From Chaetoderma sp. LZ-2023a (taxonomy: Eukaryota; Mollusca; Caudofoveata; Chaetodermatida; Chaetodermatidae), in contig CM067360.1 of the NCBI GenBank assembly GCA_034401795.1, positions 48,144,260-48,208,259 of the forward strand: a stretch of DNA of 64,000 nt, given 5' to 3'. The notes under the pieces were generated by a model. It was not told the origin of the DNA. It ran no database searches and saw only the letters and a list, made by a program, of their open reading frames with translations. Of the stretch, positions 49,831 through 61,995 are shown piece after piece. The first letter of the stretch is position 1, and each line of letters opens with the position of its first letter. The position numbers were made by a program, and so were the translations under genes.

Positions 49831-51545
49831 TGTAGTGCATTGGCACTTACATGCCATTACACTATTGCTAGAAGAGACAAAATGGCGGATATGGAATCTA
49901 TAAACCATAATCTATCGGTGCAATGCAACATTTGAGATGAGATTAGCTTCCCTTGAAAGAATTGCATCAATGTTGCAAAGTTAACGTGCAACACGTAACG
50001 CGTGAGATCTGAAGACCCCACTCTATGATGGGGGAAGGCGGTGGTTGAGGAGGGGAAGGGGGGGGGGGTGTGTGTGTGTGCAAAACGGGCCACGGGGCAA
50101 AAAGGGACAGGCTCCTGATGGCCCATTTATCTATTACACAATGGATTCACAATGCAATGTACAAAGTCATTTTAGGAATGCATTATCTCCCTTTATTTTA
50201 GAAACAATACAGGGTTCATTATCAGCTAGGGTATGTGTATTCTGTATTGCTATTTTGAATTTTGCTCATGTTGATATAACTATGTTAAGCAATGTATTTC
50301 TACAGACTTGAGTGAAAAGCATCTGCTAAATTAAGATGTTTGTTAAATATAAGGCTCATTAAGGTATAATATATCACAAAATAAATTATGCATATACATC
50401 ATAAAATAGCGGGAAATGTGAAAAATGACGCAAACGCTGTTTGGGAAAAATGGGACACCCACTTTTTGGGCAAGACGGGGCATTCTATTTCTATATGTTC
50501 TATTATGGCCCAATAAAAATTGTTAAATGCGCTGCTGCCGCAGCCACCGCCACTGCTGATGCATAATGTGTTTCCTCACCGGGGTATTATAAAGGGACAC
50601 CCAGTCCCATTTTGCTCCAGGCGTGGAGTGCGATTAGCCATAATTTGAAAGAGCATATGTTTGAAACATTAAGAAATAGAAGGGTTAGTATTTATGTGGC
50701 CCGTTTGCCTCGTTTTCCCCTAGCAGTTTAGATTGTTTAGTTCCTAATTGACAGTGACAGAAAAAACCGAATTTAGACTGTAGGATTGGCATTACAGTGT
50801 CAGATGGACTTTAACAATATTATAACAGCTTCGGTGCCCTTGCGTCAGAGCTGCAGCGCGCAGTAATTGTAGCCCAAACAGCGTATACTGTACATAAACA
50901 ACATACGTGCGCAAGCTGTTCAAATATAAATACCGCAATAATGAGGGACGTGTTCCCAGCAGTCAGCTTCCAAATCTCCCACGGTAAACCCATCGTCCTA
51001 TTGCACGATCCTCGCCCTCCCACTACGTTCTCGTATCGGGTACCGTGCTTGCACGCCTTTGATGTTTGTGCTAAGTTCACGAAGCTTCATACATATTAAT
51101 GAACTGGGGTCCGTCAATTTGCGCCAATGAGATTGCTCGATAAGAAATCAGGAAGTAGACAAATTTACGCATGTGCGTAAACCAAACTAGCGGTTTTTGT
51201 TACCGAAAACCAATCTACACATTTTCTGTTCCTCGGATAACTTGTTTAGAGCAAAACTATTGCAAACGTTTGCAAATATCTCTCCAGATCAACAGCGTCG
51301 CGATCGCCGTTGTTTTTGTGATCGTAAATTAGGTCACCAGATTATCGCGTGACGTAGGCAGAAATCTGATTGGCTACCTCCAGCCCACTAGTGTAATGTT
51401 ACTTAGCATAGCGAGAAAGCGCAGGTCTGCAAGTAAGGCCTCGAACAGCGTAACTATGCGAGTGGACGTATGTTAGTACGATGCGGTAAACCCGTAACCC
51501 AACCACCTCGACCCTCAAAGGCGCAATTCTGAAAATTGTATAGGC
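49831..51545. other. Long stretch without a supported gene
   Basis: Contains a G-run plus TG repeat at about 50055-50082 and otherwise AT-rich DNA. I see no protein motif, RNA gene or known repeat. Confidence 0.5.
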
Positions 51546-51742
51546 CTACGTTTAGAGGATTAAATTGTGTGCCTAGATGCAATGAAATAAATCTTAATAT
51601 CGTCATTTCATTTCATATAAATGAATATAATTTTTTCGCTGTAAATTTGAATTAGGGACTTGTATCTCTAATTCAAATTCGCACTTAAAAATTATATTCA
51701 CTAATCTGGAGCGAAATCACCATATGTTAAGATTTTTTTTTT
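51546..51742. mobile_element. MITE2 copy with long hairpin
   Basis: Starts TTTAGAGGATTAAATTGTG, then GCCTAGATGCAATGAAATAA. Inside, 51622-51660 and 51668-51701 are inverted copies (TGAATATAATTTTTTCGC and AATTTGAATTAG against their complements). It ends with CCATATGTTAAGATTTTT. A related palindromic copy is at 57668-57900. Confidence 0.65.
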
Positions 51743-52012
51743 ATTTGTCAAGAGACCATCGTGGATAGCCGAAAAATCCCGGGTATCGGTTAAACGGCTA
51801 ATCGCCAATCTATTTTTCAATATTTTTGGCTACTACTAAAATGAAAATGTTGTTTGACTAAGAGGGTCCCCGCAATCACTGAAAACACATGTTTAGCCTC
51901 CACTATCACATCAACAACAAACCATTAAATATGGTAAACACTGCTACGCCAGCCGTGCGTATATTACCCACCTGGACAACACATACAATAAATAAACTTT
52001 CAAAACCGTAAA

Positions 52013-52014
<2 letters not shown>

Positions 52015-52059
<45 letters not shown>

Positions 52060-52060
52060 C
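52015..52060. repeat. (TTA)n microsatellite
   Basis: A pure ATT run of about 45 bp, lying between the A2 and B2 repeats of the Ngaro-like element. Confidence 0.97.
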
Positions 52061-52708
52061 AAACCGCATACTCATACTTGCGGCTGCATTACAGAACAAA
52101 GTCCAACTCAGAAGAAATACGACCTTCAAAACCGACACGAAAATCCATTAAAAACCTTTAAAGGTAAACATTCTTGGGAACGTATTCCTCATACCGACAA
52201 ACTTAATTTAGTATAGTGGGAAATTTTGCAATGTCTAGCTGAGAGGGTTACAGGTACTTCTTCAAACGCCTAACAGGACTCGGGATAGCACACAATAATG
52301 GATGCCAAAAACACAAAACATAAGCTATAATTTTAGGAAGAAATTTTGATTTTTAAAATTTGTTCACTGAAAACTAGGTGTTAACGCTACGGCTACTAGC
52401 ATGTAGAATGACCAACGGTCAGAACGAGCATAATCAGCTCAATTTGATTAACCAATCAGAATTATCCACCATGGCAAACAATGTTGTGACGAAAGTTACC
52501 AACATGCACTACACGTAATCCGTGTGAGCGAAACATTGTTTTCACGTTTCACTGCGTGCCGCTGGAAAACACATGTTTAGCCTCCACTATCACATAAACA
52601 ACAAACCACTAAATATGGTAAACACTGCTACGCCAGCCGTGCGTATATTATCCACCTAGAGCTTATAAAGAAGGGGATCAAGGAAAACGCAAATTTATGC
52701 TGTTAGCT

Positions 52709-53716
52709 TTAAATCCACAAATTTAGGGAAATGTTCAGTCTTTTATTAAGACCCTCTTTGATATACAGGTTTTTGGCAACGTCTGATTTCCATCGCCCAT
52801 TAGCTTTAATATCGTAGTATGAAACACCGGCATTATTAGCGGCGGTAGCCCCACCTGAGCGAAGAGAATGAATACCAAATTGTTTAAAATGTGTCTCTAC
52901 TGCATTAAGTTTGTTCATTACTAACTCCCCAGTCCTAGAGTAGCTTAAGGCGTTATCAACCGAAACAACACGTTTACCGCTTTTACAATTCTGGATCTGC
53001 CTAAACAAATATAAGTTATCATGCAAATTAATATTGCCAATCTCAACGTATCTACGCAAACAGAACAATGGACAAGCTACAGAATCAGTCTTTGAAATTA
53101 CTACAGTGCTACCTTGTCTAAACTGGTCCGTCTTGCTCTTAGCTATAAATATATCTATATGCGATTCGTGAACCGTTACATGTGACGACTTGACGTGAAC
53201 TATTTCATCAAAACGCATGAAACCTGCATGCGTCAAAACGCATAATGTCACATCTCTAACATCAATGAGAGAGTTTGAATCTTTATACAATGTACACATG
53301 TCTATAATATGATCAGATTTTAAAGGTTCTTTAGGCTTTCTCGGCTTGCTCAGCACTCTACGACCGAATTCCAACACTGACTTAACAAAGCTCGGATCTA
53401 AGGGGTTCGGGAAATCGGATATCTCGTGACCCCATTTGGTACCGTACATGTCACTGTTAGAAACACTCACCGACACATTTGTCTCTATTAGATGAGTCGC
53501 ATATAATGACAATCCCAAAGCCGATGCTGGCACCTTAGGAAGCCCGGTGTGCGATGCAAGGTTCGTCCATTTTACGAATGCTCTGTGATATGAATGCTCT
53601 GTGATATAAAGACACTGTGCTGTCCGCCTTTGAATGGAGGACCACGTCAAGAAGCTTATGTGACAAACGACGTAATGCCGCATCTGAGACGTCGTCCAAC
53701 TCTGACCATATTCCAA
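52709..53716 (-). CDS. Tyrosine recombinase of the Ngaro-like element (about 335 aa)
   Basis: One uninterrupted minus-strand frame. The true start is not determined, because the frame opens without ATG. The family's catalytic residues are all visible: Arg168 in AGFMRFDEIVH, His283 and Arg286 in GIHSLRSGGATAAN, and Tyr318 in GRWKSDVAKNLYIKEG. In these elements the enzyme recombines a circular copy into the genome. The gene appears whole while its neighbours are broken. Confidence 0.85.
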   Translation of the reverse strand: MEYGQSWTTSQMRHYVVCHISFLTWSSIQRRTAQCLYITEHSYHRAFVKWTNLASHTGLPKVPASALGLSLYATHLIETNVSVSVSNSDMYGTKWGHEISDFPNPLDPSFVKSVLEFGRRVLSKPRKPKEPLKSDHIIDMCTLYKDSNSLIDVRDVTLCVLTHAGFMRFDEIVHVKSSHVTVHESHIDIFIAKSKTDQFRQGSTVVISKTDSVACPLFCLRRYVEIGNINLHDNLYLFRQIQNCKSGKRVVSVDNALSYSRTGELVMNKLNAVETHFKQFGIHSLRSGGATAANNAGVSYYDIKANGRWKSDVAKNLYIKEGLNKRLNISLNLWI

Positions 53717-54016
53717 CCTTCGGAATTACGATTTCTGCGAAAGAATAGAAATGCCATGATTAATTAAAGTCACACAATACATGTTTATTTGTGCGCATAA
53801 TAACACACTTCTCTTCGGTGAGAACAAGATAACAAAGTTATCTACAAATATTCTCAGAATGCTAATAATGTAAGCATTCACTGATATACTCCAACTGCTA
53901 TGTGCCACTGACGTGCCACGTGGCAACTCGAGTGCAATTAACTGCTATGGGCCATTCTTAAAATACTTAAGAAGCCGCTAGAGTTCATAAAATTAAACTT
54001 CTATGGGCATCCAACA

Positions 54017-56059
54017 TCAATAGGAGGACACTAGTGTAACTTCACAAAATCTGACCATGGAGCAAAAATATTTTCTATCTCCACGAAAACTCATGAGCGT
54101 ATTTCCAACACATCTCAATGCTATCATTCTGAACGGCAAATTTTTGCCGCCAAATAATGTATTAGCTACACTTCCCTTCAGAAACGCATGTTTAGAAGGA
54201 CAAATTTCGTACCAGTCTACAAAAAAATGGTTAAAATGTAGACCGTCGCTGCATAACAATGTCCAAAAAGCGGCCGAGGTCCACACAGGGAGAATTATAG
54301 TAGCATAACAAGCCTCATCCATAATCTTGTTTATACATTTTGAAATCGTATTCGGGGGTGGAACCAACCAGTTGTTTTCGCCACTCTAAGACTGTTTGAA
54401 AGCATCAACAGCTTCTGATCATTGCATTCTACAAATAGAATTAAATCTTTCCATTTTATCGTTGTACCACGTAGTAAAACGGTCGACTGAATGAGGACCC
54501 CATAGGTTGTCTAAATACGTAAAAATGTCATAACTGACCGCCCAGTCGTCGTCTAGGTCAACTATACGACTGAGTTCGTCTGCTTCCTTATTCTCGTCTC
54601 TCGGGACCCATTCCATATTAAGGGTTATGCCCCTTGAATTGCAGAGTTCAAAAACTTTCAACGCAATAGTTTGAATGTCAGGCTTTGTACTGCCAATATC
54701 AATAATTCTGACAACAATTTTATTGTCAGAAAACCATTTAATACAGCAGTTCTGTAAACGAGGCAAGAAATTCGACAGTACGATTAAGACTGCCTGTAAT
54801 TCCCGCCATGTACTGCTCTTACCCTTGTTTGTTTCAGACCAATTTCCCCTTGTAAACATAGTAGGGTTTGATACTATAAAACTGCCGTAACCAGTGCTCG
54901 AAGCATCAGCATATACAATTTCCTGAAATTGATAATTGTTGGTAAATGATCTTCCGTTTAATCTGTCAATGTTCTCTGACCAAAAATGCACTTCTTGGTA
55001 CACGTGTTCATCCATATACACAAATGACCACCACGATGTCCGTGATTCTATACAACAATAGATTGATCTTGTCATTAGCCTACAAACAGGCCCCATGGCT
55101 ATTAACATTGAAATAATCTGTCCAGCAATTGACGCCAAAACTTTGACCTTTACACAAGTATTGAAACATTTTATACGGGAAATGCATGATTTGACTGTGT
55201 TCACTCTTTTATCAGTTACAAAAAATGTACACTGCACAGTGTCAATCACAACACCTAGCCATATACTATATTGAGTAGGATACCATTCACTCTTTTCGTC
55301 ATTCGGAACAAAACCTGCCCTAATTAGATCCGCTTTAATTACTATGCTCATCTGCTGAGAAGTTTCAAAATTTTCCGCCATGCCCAACCCATCATCAATG
55401 AACAAGACAACTCTCTTGCCCTCGCTGCGCCTCTTAGTAACTAATGGCTTCAACGTTTTAATGAATACATAAGGAGCCGAGCTCAGGCCAAAGGGGAGAA
55501 CAGCGAAGACAAAATAACGCATAACTCCATTTTCAAATTGCCAACTAAATCCCAAATATTTATGGTAATCGGCATGAATTTCAATGTGCTGATAACCACT
55601 CTTTAAATCAAATTTGAACATAAAGTCGTTAGAACGCAATATATCTTTCACTGTGGGTAAATCCTCACATTTAAATCTATGTTTAAACAAAAACTCATTG
55701 ACGTGCCTCAGGTCCAGAATTAATCTCTTTTTCCCTTCGTCATTAACCGAGACAGTCAAAGGGATAATAATATGAGGTGCGCATGCGCATTCAGAAATCC
55801 TACCAATTTTCAATAATTCTAAAATGGACGATTCTACAAAATCGTGGTTTTCCAAAGCAGACTTATTATTTTGCATAAATTTTGAATCAGGGATTGAAAT
55901 GAACGGAAGTCTATATCTGTACTTTACTGTATTCAAGACCACCTCTGAGCTAGTAACAAATTCCCAAAAATTCAACATTGTGTGCCAGCTTTCCTTTAAA
56001 AATAATAATTTTACTAGTTGTAGCATGTTCAATATCGTCTCCGTTTTGCATGTTTTCAA
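54017..56059 (-). pseudogene. Ngaro-like reverse transcriptase and RNase H region, broken
   Basis: Reverse transcriptase landmarks: LILDLRHVNEFL, KFDLKSGYQHIEIH, AVLPFGLSSAPYVF and LFIDDGLGMA. RNase H landmarks: EIVYADASSTGYGSF, STWRELQAVL, KWFSDNKIVVRI and DENKEADELSR. A further conserved segment typical of DIRS/Ngaro polymerases follows (VPPPNTISKCINKIM; ILPVWTSAAFWTLL). The whole is not one frame. Confidence 0.85.
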
Positions 56060-56346
56060 AATATAAAGAATCTGCTTCTATTGCAGTAGTGACATTTTTG
56101 TCAAGATAGGTGCTGCTCAAAAGACCAACGTTTTTAATGTCATTAACCGCTGTATCAAGGATACACTTGCTGGATACAGCCATATAATCGTTAAAATTAA
56201 GACTTATCTTATTATCAATGCCCGCAGCATTAATAGTGTAGCCTGACTGTTGTCTTGGACAATCACGTTTCTAGTGATCTCACCCACATGAAAAACACGG
56301 GCCTCGTCTACGAGCAGCCACCTGAGTCACTGGGCCAGCCGCACCG

Positions 56347-56859
56347 CTATAACTTGTCGTCGCTGAACGGTAGTCTTTTCGGTTTCTTCTTGTTCACCGC
56401 CTCCTTCGCCTTCTTAGACGCCCGCACTTCTGCCTTCCAATAACGTTTTTCATCGTCTGAGTCGTCTAATATGTCGTTCCGAACGTATTCCTGCGCCGTT
56501 TTCCAACCGTGTTCCGATTTATCAGCTATCAGAATGAGTTTCTGACGTTTCTTCACAAAATCTATACCTGATTCAATCGATTCTGCAACTTTGTCCAGTT
56601 TATTTGAACGCAAAGCTTGTTGAGCCTCCGACAAAACTTCTAATGTCTGCTTTTTTCATTTGACCTGGTCTTCATCCGCTTTACGTTTAAACGCATATGT
56701 TTCGGCGTATTTAAGTTTCTTAATCTCTCCCAACTGCACATCTGCGTCATTGTTTGCATTTTCTTCCAAACTTCTTTTTAGGCTGCATATTTTCTCGTTT
56801 ACGAGAGAGTTTATTGCTGTTAATAGCTGGTCATTATTTGCTGCAGAATTAGCCACCAT
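56347..56859 (-). pseudogene. Ngaro-like gag region
   Basis: It starts at ATG 56859 inside repeat A1 (MVANSAANNDQLLTAINSLV). It is charged and helical (KKLKYAETYAFKRKADEDQV) and later reads KSEHGWKTAQEYV and DDSDDEKRYWKAEVRASKKA. This matches the usual layout of gag proteins of this group. It is not one continuous frame. Confidence 0.7.
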
Positions 56860-57355
56860 GGCAAACAACGTTGTGTCGAAAGTCACATGCACTACATGTA
56901 ATGCGTGTGAGCGAAACATTGTTTTCACGCTTCACTGCGTGCCGCTGGAAAACACATTCCTCTATGTAGTAGGTAGCAACTTTATAAAAAAACTATTAAG
57001 AAAAATGAAATAAAAAAAACAACCCCAAAAATATTAAGTAAATTGACAAAAATTATGAGTTTTCGCATTAAAAATAAAAAAGGACAGCTACCTATCATAA
57101 AAAATCCACCTGCCAAGTTTCATTAAATTATTTAAACGGGATTCTGTATGATATGGTGATTACGAGAACTTTTCCAAAGATCGTGAGTTTTTGCATTAAA
57201 AACCAGATTTTCACCAAAAATCTTGGACCTATGAAGGTGAACTCTCCAAAAGGCACACATACGTATCATAACTGAGGCATATACCAAGTTTCATTATTAT
57301 TATTATTACGTTCTGTGTGATATGCTGTTTACGAGATATTGTGGACGGACAGACG

Positions 57356-57420
57356 AGCAGACAGACAGACATACGGACAGACAGACAGACAGACAGACAG
57401 AGAGGCAAGCAGGCAAGCGC
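57356..57420. repeat. (ACAG)n microsatellite
   Basis: A run of GACAGACAGACA with minor interruptions, followed by AGGCAAGCAGGCAAGC. Confidence 0.93.
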
Positions 57421-57461
57421 AGTGAGTACGATAGAGCTTCCGCACCTTCCCGTGTGGGGGC

Positions 57462-57605
<144 letters not shown>

Positions 57606-57667
57606 TAAAGGTACTATTTACAACAAAATGCTTGAAAACAAGATTGTCAAAATTGCAGACTTTTAGA

Positions 57668-57900
57668 AGCTTACTTAGATTGTGGGCCTAGATGCATCCA
57701 AACGAAATAAATCTTGACAAATGATGATTTCGATACGCATAAATTAAAATAAAGTTGTGAAATCGAACTGAAGACACGTGTCCCTAATTCAACACATTAA
57801 ATAATAATTTATACGGGATTAAATCATCATATGTTAAGATTTATTTTACTTCATTGCATTGATTAGGCCTACACACTTTAGCCCTCTAAAAGTTTACAAT
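57668..57900. mobile_element. MITE2 copy
   Basis: A palindromic repeat. The left arm GGGCCTAGATGCATCCAAAC, GAAATAAATCTTGACAAATG, ATGATTT is the inverse of the right arm (AAATCATCATATGTTAAGAT, then TTGATTAGGCCTACAC and TTTAGCCCTCTAAA). It has the same left arm as 51546-51742. No coding sequence. Confidence 0.7.
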
Positions 57901-58204
57901 TTAAACAATTTTATTTTCACGCATTCTGGTGTGAATGTGCACATTTAATGTCTCCTGTGTGTCCATGGTTTGTAATATTATGCCACGCATAAATGTTATA
58001 GCCCATGTAAGGGGGTTGTCACCTTATATAAATAAGCAAATAAAATTTACTTGAATGGAATTGAATTAAAAAAAGTCAACGGATGTAATAGCCCTGAGAT
58101 CGCTGACAAGTTTACAACTGTTCGAAATGTGACGCCCATATAATGTGGCTACCTCTACAATCTTGAGTTGGCCCCGGTTAGTCCATAATGGAGTGGACAT
58201 GACA

Positions 58205-58395
58205 TCCTGGTGTGAATCTGTCCAGTGGGATTCTGTGTGGCGTCATTCTGTCGGGTGGGACTTTGTCAGGATGGGATTATGCACTGTGGGATTTTGTACG
58301 GCTGAGATTTTGTCCTGTGGGATTTTGTGCTGGTTGGATTTGTCCGGTGGGATTTTGTCCTGGTGGGATTATGTTCGGTGGGATTATGTCCGTAT
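58205..58395. repeat. Diverged 18-20-bp tandem repeat
   Basis: About ten imperfect units of the type GGTGGGATTTTGTCC. Confidence 0.85.
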
Positions 58396-58974
58396 TCTCT
58401 GAGTTTGCGCTATACAAAGTCTGATATGACGCCCGTTATATCAGAATTTCTATAGGGCACAATCAGAGAAGTCAAAATATTTGCAGGCGTGTCCTCTACC
58501 TACCTTGATGTTTATCAGAAATGTCTCCTCTTGGCTTGGTTTTCCTATGGTTACGGTGCCCAGTCTGAGATTAATTATAGTCTTGATTCCCGAGGCGTGT
58601 ACTTCTTTCATATGGGAAACTAAAATAATAAAATTATTGTCTTTTATAGATAATTGGTTAAAGGAACGGAAAAGGGAAATAACAAAAAATTATGTTTATT
58701 GGTAATCTCATGCAATATTAAATAAACTAACGTCGGTAAAAATGGAAATGAATCGTGATTATTTGTGAAAAAGCATTTACTAAATCTAGGAGGGCTTAAC
58801 TTGGAGCCAATTAGTGACCAAGCTGGTGCTTCCTACTTCGCTGTGTGTCAACTGCGTGTGCCGGTATACAGCATAGCCCTACCTGAATATAACGAAAGCG
58901 ACCGCAAACACCTATGCGCACCGTCGCTGGACACCAATGGCCAGACAGCATAATTTCCAATGATGCACTATACA

Positions 58975-59165
58975 AGACGTGCAATACGTCGCCGCTGTCT
59001 GTAAAAGTCGCCCAGCAAAGATGGTCCATGTTTGGCCATGTGCTAAGGATGCCAAAAGAGACACCAGCACAATGAGCCTTGGAATTCGCCCTACTCGGAG
59101 CCAGCAAATACAAAGCCAGGAGAGGACGTCATTGCATAAATCTGCTAAGCGTGCTGAATCGATTT
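58975..59165 (+). pseudogene. LINE C-terminal fragment
   Basis: The same segment as 38716-38905 of the LINE remnant (AAAGTCGCCCAGCAAAGATG, then GTCCATGTTTGGCCATGTGC), about 90 percent alike by eye. It contains a premature stop after AQ (AATGAG). Only the 3' part is present. It is followed within about 25 bp by a MITE1 copy. Confidence 0.85.
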
Positions 59166-59189
59166 TAACATTTTGAACCGTGAATTGAG

Positions 59190-59507
59190 GATTCCAGTTT
59201 ATCCATCAATCACATGATGTCATGATAAATTACGTGGCGTGTAGGCTGACGCTTAATTGATGACGGACTTAGCGTTATTGTACGAATTGTATGCCTTTAC
59301 TATTTAATAATCATTCTGTTGAATATTTTAAAAGTAATTTGACTGGGCGCTCAGCAACCAGTCAAATTACGTTCAAACTGTTCAACAGCTTACCCGTATA
59401 GTTTTCTGGAAATCGAGATTCAGAGAGTGCAGGGGTCGACTGATCCCAACGGGCGAAGCGTGGGTGTGAGCTTAGCAAGAGATGGGCGGGGCATTGCTAA
59501 AACTAGA
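59190..59507 (-). mobile_element. MITE1 copy, core shortened
   Basis: Reverse copy: TTCCAGTTTATCCATCAATC, CRE-like end, GTACGAATTGTATGCC, core arms around a short centre lacking one GTTGCTGCC arm, CAGCTTACCCGTATAGTTTT, then GCTTAGCAAGAGATGGGCGG and the right end. Confidence 0.8.
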
Positions 59508-59735
59508 TTCCGCAATTCCCAGAATCCCAATTTCCAAATAAATATACAGGTAAGCTTTTGAATATTTTGAAACTAATTTGACTGATGGCTGTTTCTGGCT
59601 ATATTTATTAAATTGTAACTTCATCAAAGACTTTCAATTTCAAAGACACTGTCGTGATGTACACCAGTAATATTGAATTCAGTCAACAAGTGACATATCT
59701 GATTATGATGTCAGATACTTGCGCAATAGAACGGA
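59508..59735 (+). mobile_element. MITE1 partial copy, variant tail
   Basis: Forward copy directly after the previous one: TATACAGGTAAGCTTTTGAA, left core arm, then a tail (TTGTAACTTCATCAAAGACT) close to the variant tail of 14194-14632. Confidence 0.65.
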
Positions 59736-59739
59736 TCGC

Positions 59740-60455
59740 TCCGTTACATTGGTTAAAGCAATGGTAATTTTTCAAAGAGCAGGATATTTACTTGAAGCTC
59801 CGAATTTTATATTCTTTCCTATTCCTAACTGTGGTCAAATCAAACATTTTGGTGAAGATAACATTGAAGAGATAATTTTTTTACATTAATTTTTAATTAA
59901 CAAAACTCAATTAGTGACAATATGATTAACACAGCATACTATCTCGTTTGTGTTGATCCTGTTGATCTTGGGACTTCGTGCTGCGAACGTTCCTTATTAA
60001 ACTAATAGATGCTATACAACTTAGTTCTATCAGTGGTATCATAGAAAACATGGACCTTATTTAAATCCAGATTGTTTTAAAAATATCTCTGAAATGACTC
60101 CACGTCAAACATAAAAGATAGAAAAGACACCCAGGGAGGACGTGAAGTTGAAACAGGATGCAGAGTGTGTCATTCATCAATATATATTTATGATGACATA
60201 ACATGTTATCTCCTGACATCTATGTACTTTGGACCAAGTAAAGAAACACCAACTAGGCAGGGCACATATCTAAATGATTCTCAGACTTGAGAATTCTTAA
60301 TTGTAGTATAACTGAACTCATATCCATATTAGACAAACAACAATATGCCTCAACAGATGCTGGAAGAAAGAGATGATCAATTGACTCTTAGAATATTTGA
60401 CAATCACCCGATCACCCGTAACAAAACCGAGGATCAACCCTAATAAAGCCGATAA
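59740..60455. other. No feature seen
   Basis: AT-rich non-coding DNA without recognised repeats, motifs or plausible exons. Confidence 0.45.
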
Positions 60456-60604
60456 TAAGGCTCGTTTTATAAGTCGAACTTCTCCTGTGCCGTACCAGCT
60501 AAATCTGCCTGAAAATGGCAGAGCCCTAACTAGTTCAACATATAAGTCAACCAGTCGTCATTAGCACAGCGCGACAGAAAGTTCGACTTATAAAACGGGC
60601 CTTA
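60456..60604. mobile_element. Small 149-bp MITE-like inverted repeat
   Basis: The ends TAAGGCTCGTTTTATAAGTC and GACTTATAAAACGGGCCTTA are inverted copies of about 25 bp. The interior is unique and non-coding. No clear target duplication was found. Confidence 0.6.
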
Positions 60605-60826
60605 CTCCCCCCTGCCCACTCTCCTCTGCCGAAACAGTACCCGTACAGTGATATTACCAAAGGCAACAAGCCTGTGATGATGGTCGAATTTAAATATATA
60701 CTAACTCAACTTCATCTAGTTATCGGCTTCATCATTACATAATGTTAACTTATAACAATGGCAAAGTGACTAAAGTGTTGATTGTGTTATTTTCGATGAT
60801 GGAGTGTATGTCCCACTATAATCAAT

Positions 60827-60909
60827 ACGGGGACTACGATGGTCTCACACTCTCGCTATGCTCAACCACTACTAGTGGCTGAGCATAGCAAGTCCATCGT
60901 AGTCCCCGT
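60827..60909. repeat. Nested hairpin (cruciform-capable)
   Basis: The outer arms 60827-60842 (ACGGGGACTACGATGG) and 60894-60909 are perfect inverted copies. Inside, 60855-60864 (GCTATGCTCA) pairs with 60880-60889, and CCACT pairs with AGTGG at the tip. Confidence 0.8.
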
Positions 60910-61075
60910 GTGGACTAGTCACATTAGTGCATGCAAGAGTGAAATGAGAATCTATGTTAAAATACGATGAAGCAACAGACTATATGTTTTCACAGAAATT
61001 GCTCAATAAAGTTCCAGGAGTGAGAGAGAACTGACACCATAAAGGAAGATGTTGTAGTCAAACAGGCGCAAAATG

Positions 61076-61121
61076 TGGGCGAGATTTAGCTAGCATGGGA
61101 GGGGCATAGCTAGAAATGGAT
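61076..61121 (-). mobile_element. MITE1 outer-arm scrap
   Basis: GATTTAGCTAGCATGGGAGG then GGCATAGCTAGAAATGGA matches the outer arm of a reverse MITE1 copy. Confidence 0.5.
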
Positions 61122-61186
61122 CCCCAGGTCACTGAATCTTCTGGAAATGTAATCAATAGAGAAATTACTATATCAGGAGAAAACTG

Positions 61187-61995
61187 TCATACTATATGCG
61201 GCCATATAAGACATTGGCAGGGAATCGAACCCACAACCGAAAAAACCCAGCCAAGCATCATAGTACACAAGCGCTTCCACCAAACCAACGGCACAGGACA
61301 AAAGTATTACTTTGCAGGTGAGGCTCTCACGATGTCAGTTTCTGATACACAGTGGAATTCTGTGCTAGCTTAATTTGACCGTTAATACTGTAACTGGTTA
61401 GCCACTTAGTGATTTAAGTGCACAGAGGGTCACACTGTACCTACCTGCACGCGCATCACAGATACCACGCAGTCTACAGCCACTATACTTAGTTATACAT
61501 GTAGTCGTGGCATTATGGCATTGGCAGGCAATCGAACACACAACCGACGAAAGCGCAAAGCATCATAGCCCATAAATGCTTCCAACACACCAACGCCGCA
61601 AGATAAAAGTCTTATTTTGCCAGTGAGGCTTTCACGATGTTTGTTACTTATACACAGTGGAATTCTACGGTAGTTGATCCTTACTGTAATTACTGTAACT
61701 GGATAGCCACTTAGCGAGTTATATGCACAGAGGATCACACTGTACTTACCTACCCGCACGCGCATCACAGAGACCACTAATTTTACAGTCATTATACTTA
61801 AAATCATCACTACCATAACTAACAATGAAACTACTATCTGCATTCGGAGAGTCTAGAAGATCGAACAAGTTATACAAGAAGTCGTGCAATTACAGTATTT
61901 TGGCATTGACAGGGAAACGAACCCACAACCGAGGAAAGTACCAGGCATCATAGTCCACACTCGCTTCCACCACACCAGTGTCGCAACACTATGAT
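61187..61995 (-). mobile_element. tRNA-derived SINE cluster, about three units
   Basis: On the minus strand each unit contains a tRNA-like head. A B-box-like GGTTCGATTCC lies at 61221-61231, with variants at about 61527 and 61912, preceded by CGGTTGTG. An A-box-like TGGTGTGGTGGAAGCG is clearest at 61961-61985. The units are about 320-380 bp apart and share bodies (TACACAGTGGAATTCT, GGTCACACTGTAC). They are SINE copies inserted in tandem or a duplicated SINE. They are not functional tRNA genes, because no acceptor stem closes. Confidence 0.65.

Larger units (their letters stand above)
51881..56957 (-). mobile_element. Ngaro-like tyrosine-recombinase retrotransposon, about 5.1 kb
   Basis: It is read leftward: gag, reverse transcriptase/RNase H, tyrosine recombinase. 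Split direct repeats are in the order known for Ngaro elements: A1 at 56845-56957, the genes, B1 at 52565-52657, A2 at 52458-52571, B2 at 51881-51973. B1 and B2 differ at about three of 93 positions, A1 and A2 at rather more. It looks broken in gag and in the polymerase, with about two to four breaks, and is moderately young. About 480 bp lies between A2 and B2. Confidence 0.82.

Noticed and set aside
61187-61995. Functional tRNA genes
   Set aside because: The B-box-like and A-box-like sequences are present, but no acceptor stem or full cloverleaf closes, and the units share long non-tRNA bodies. A SINE is more likely.
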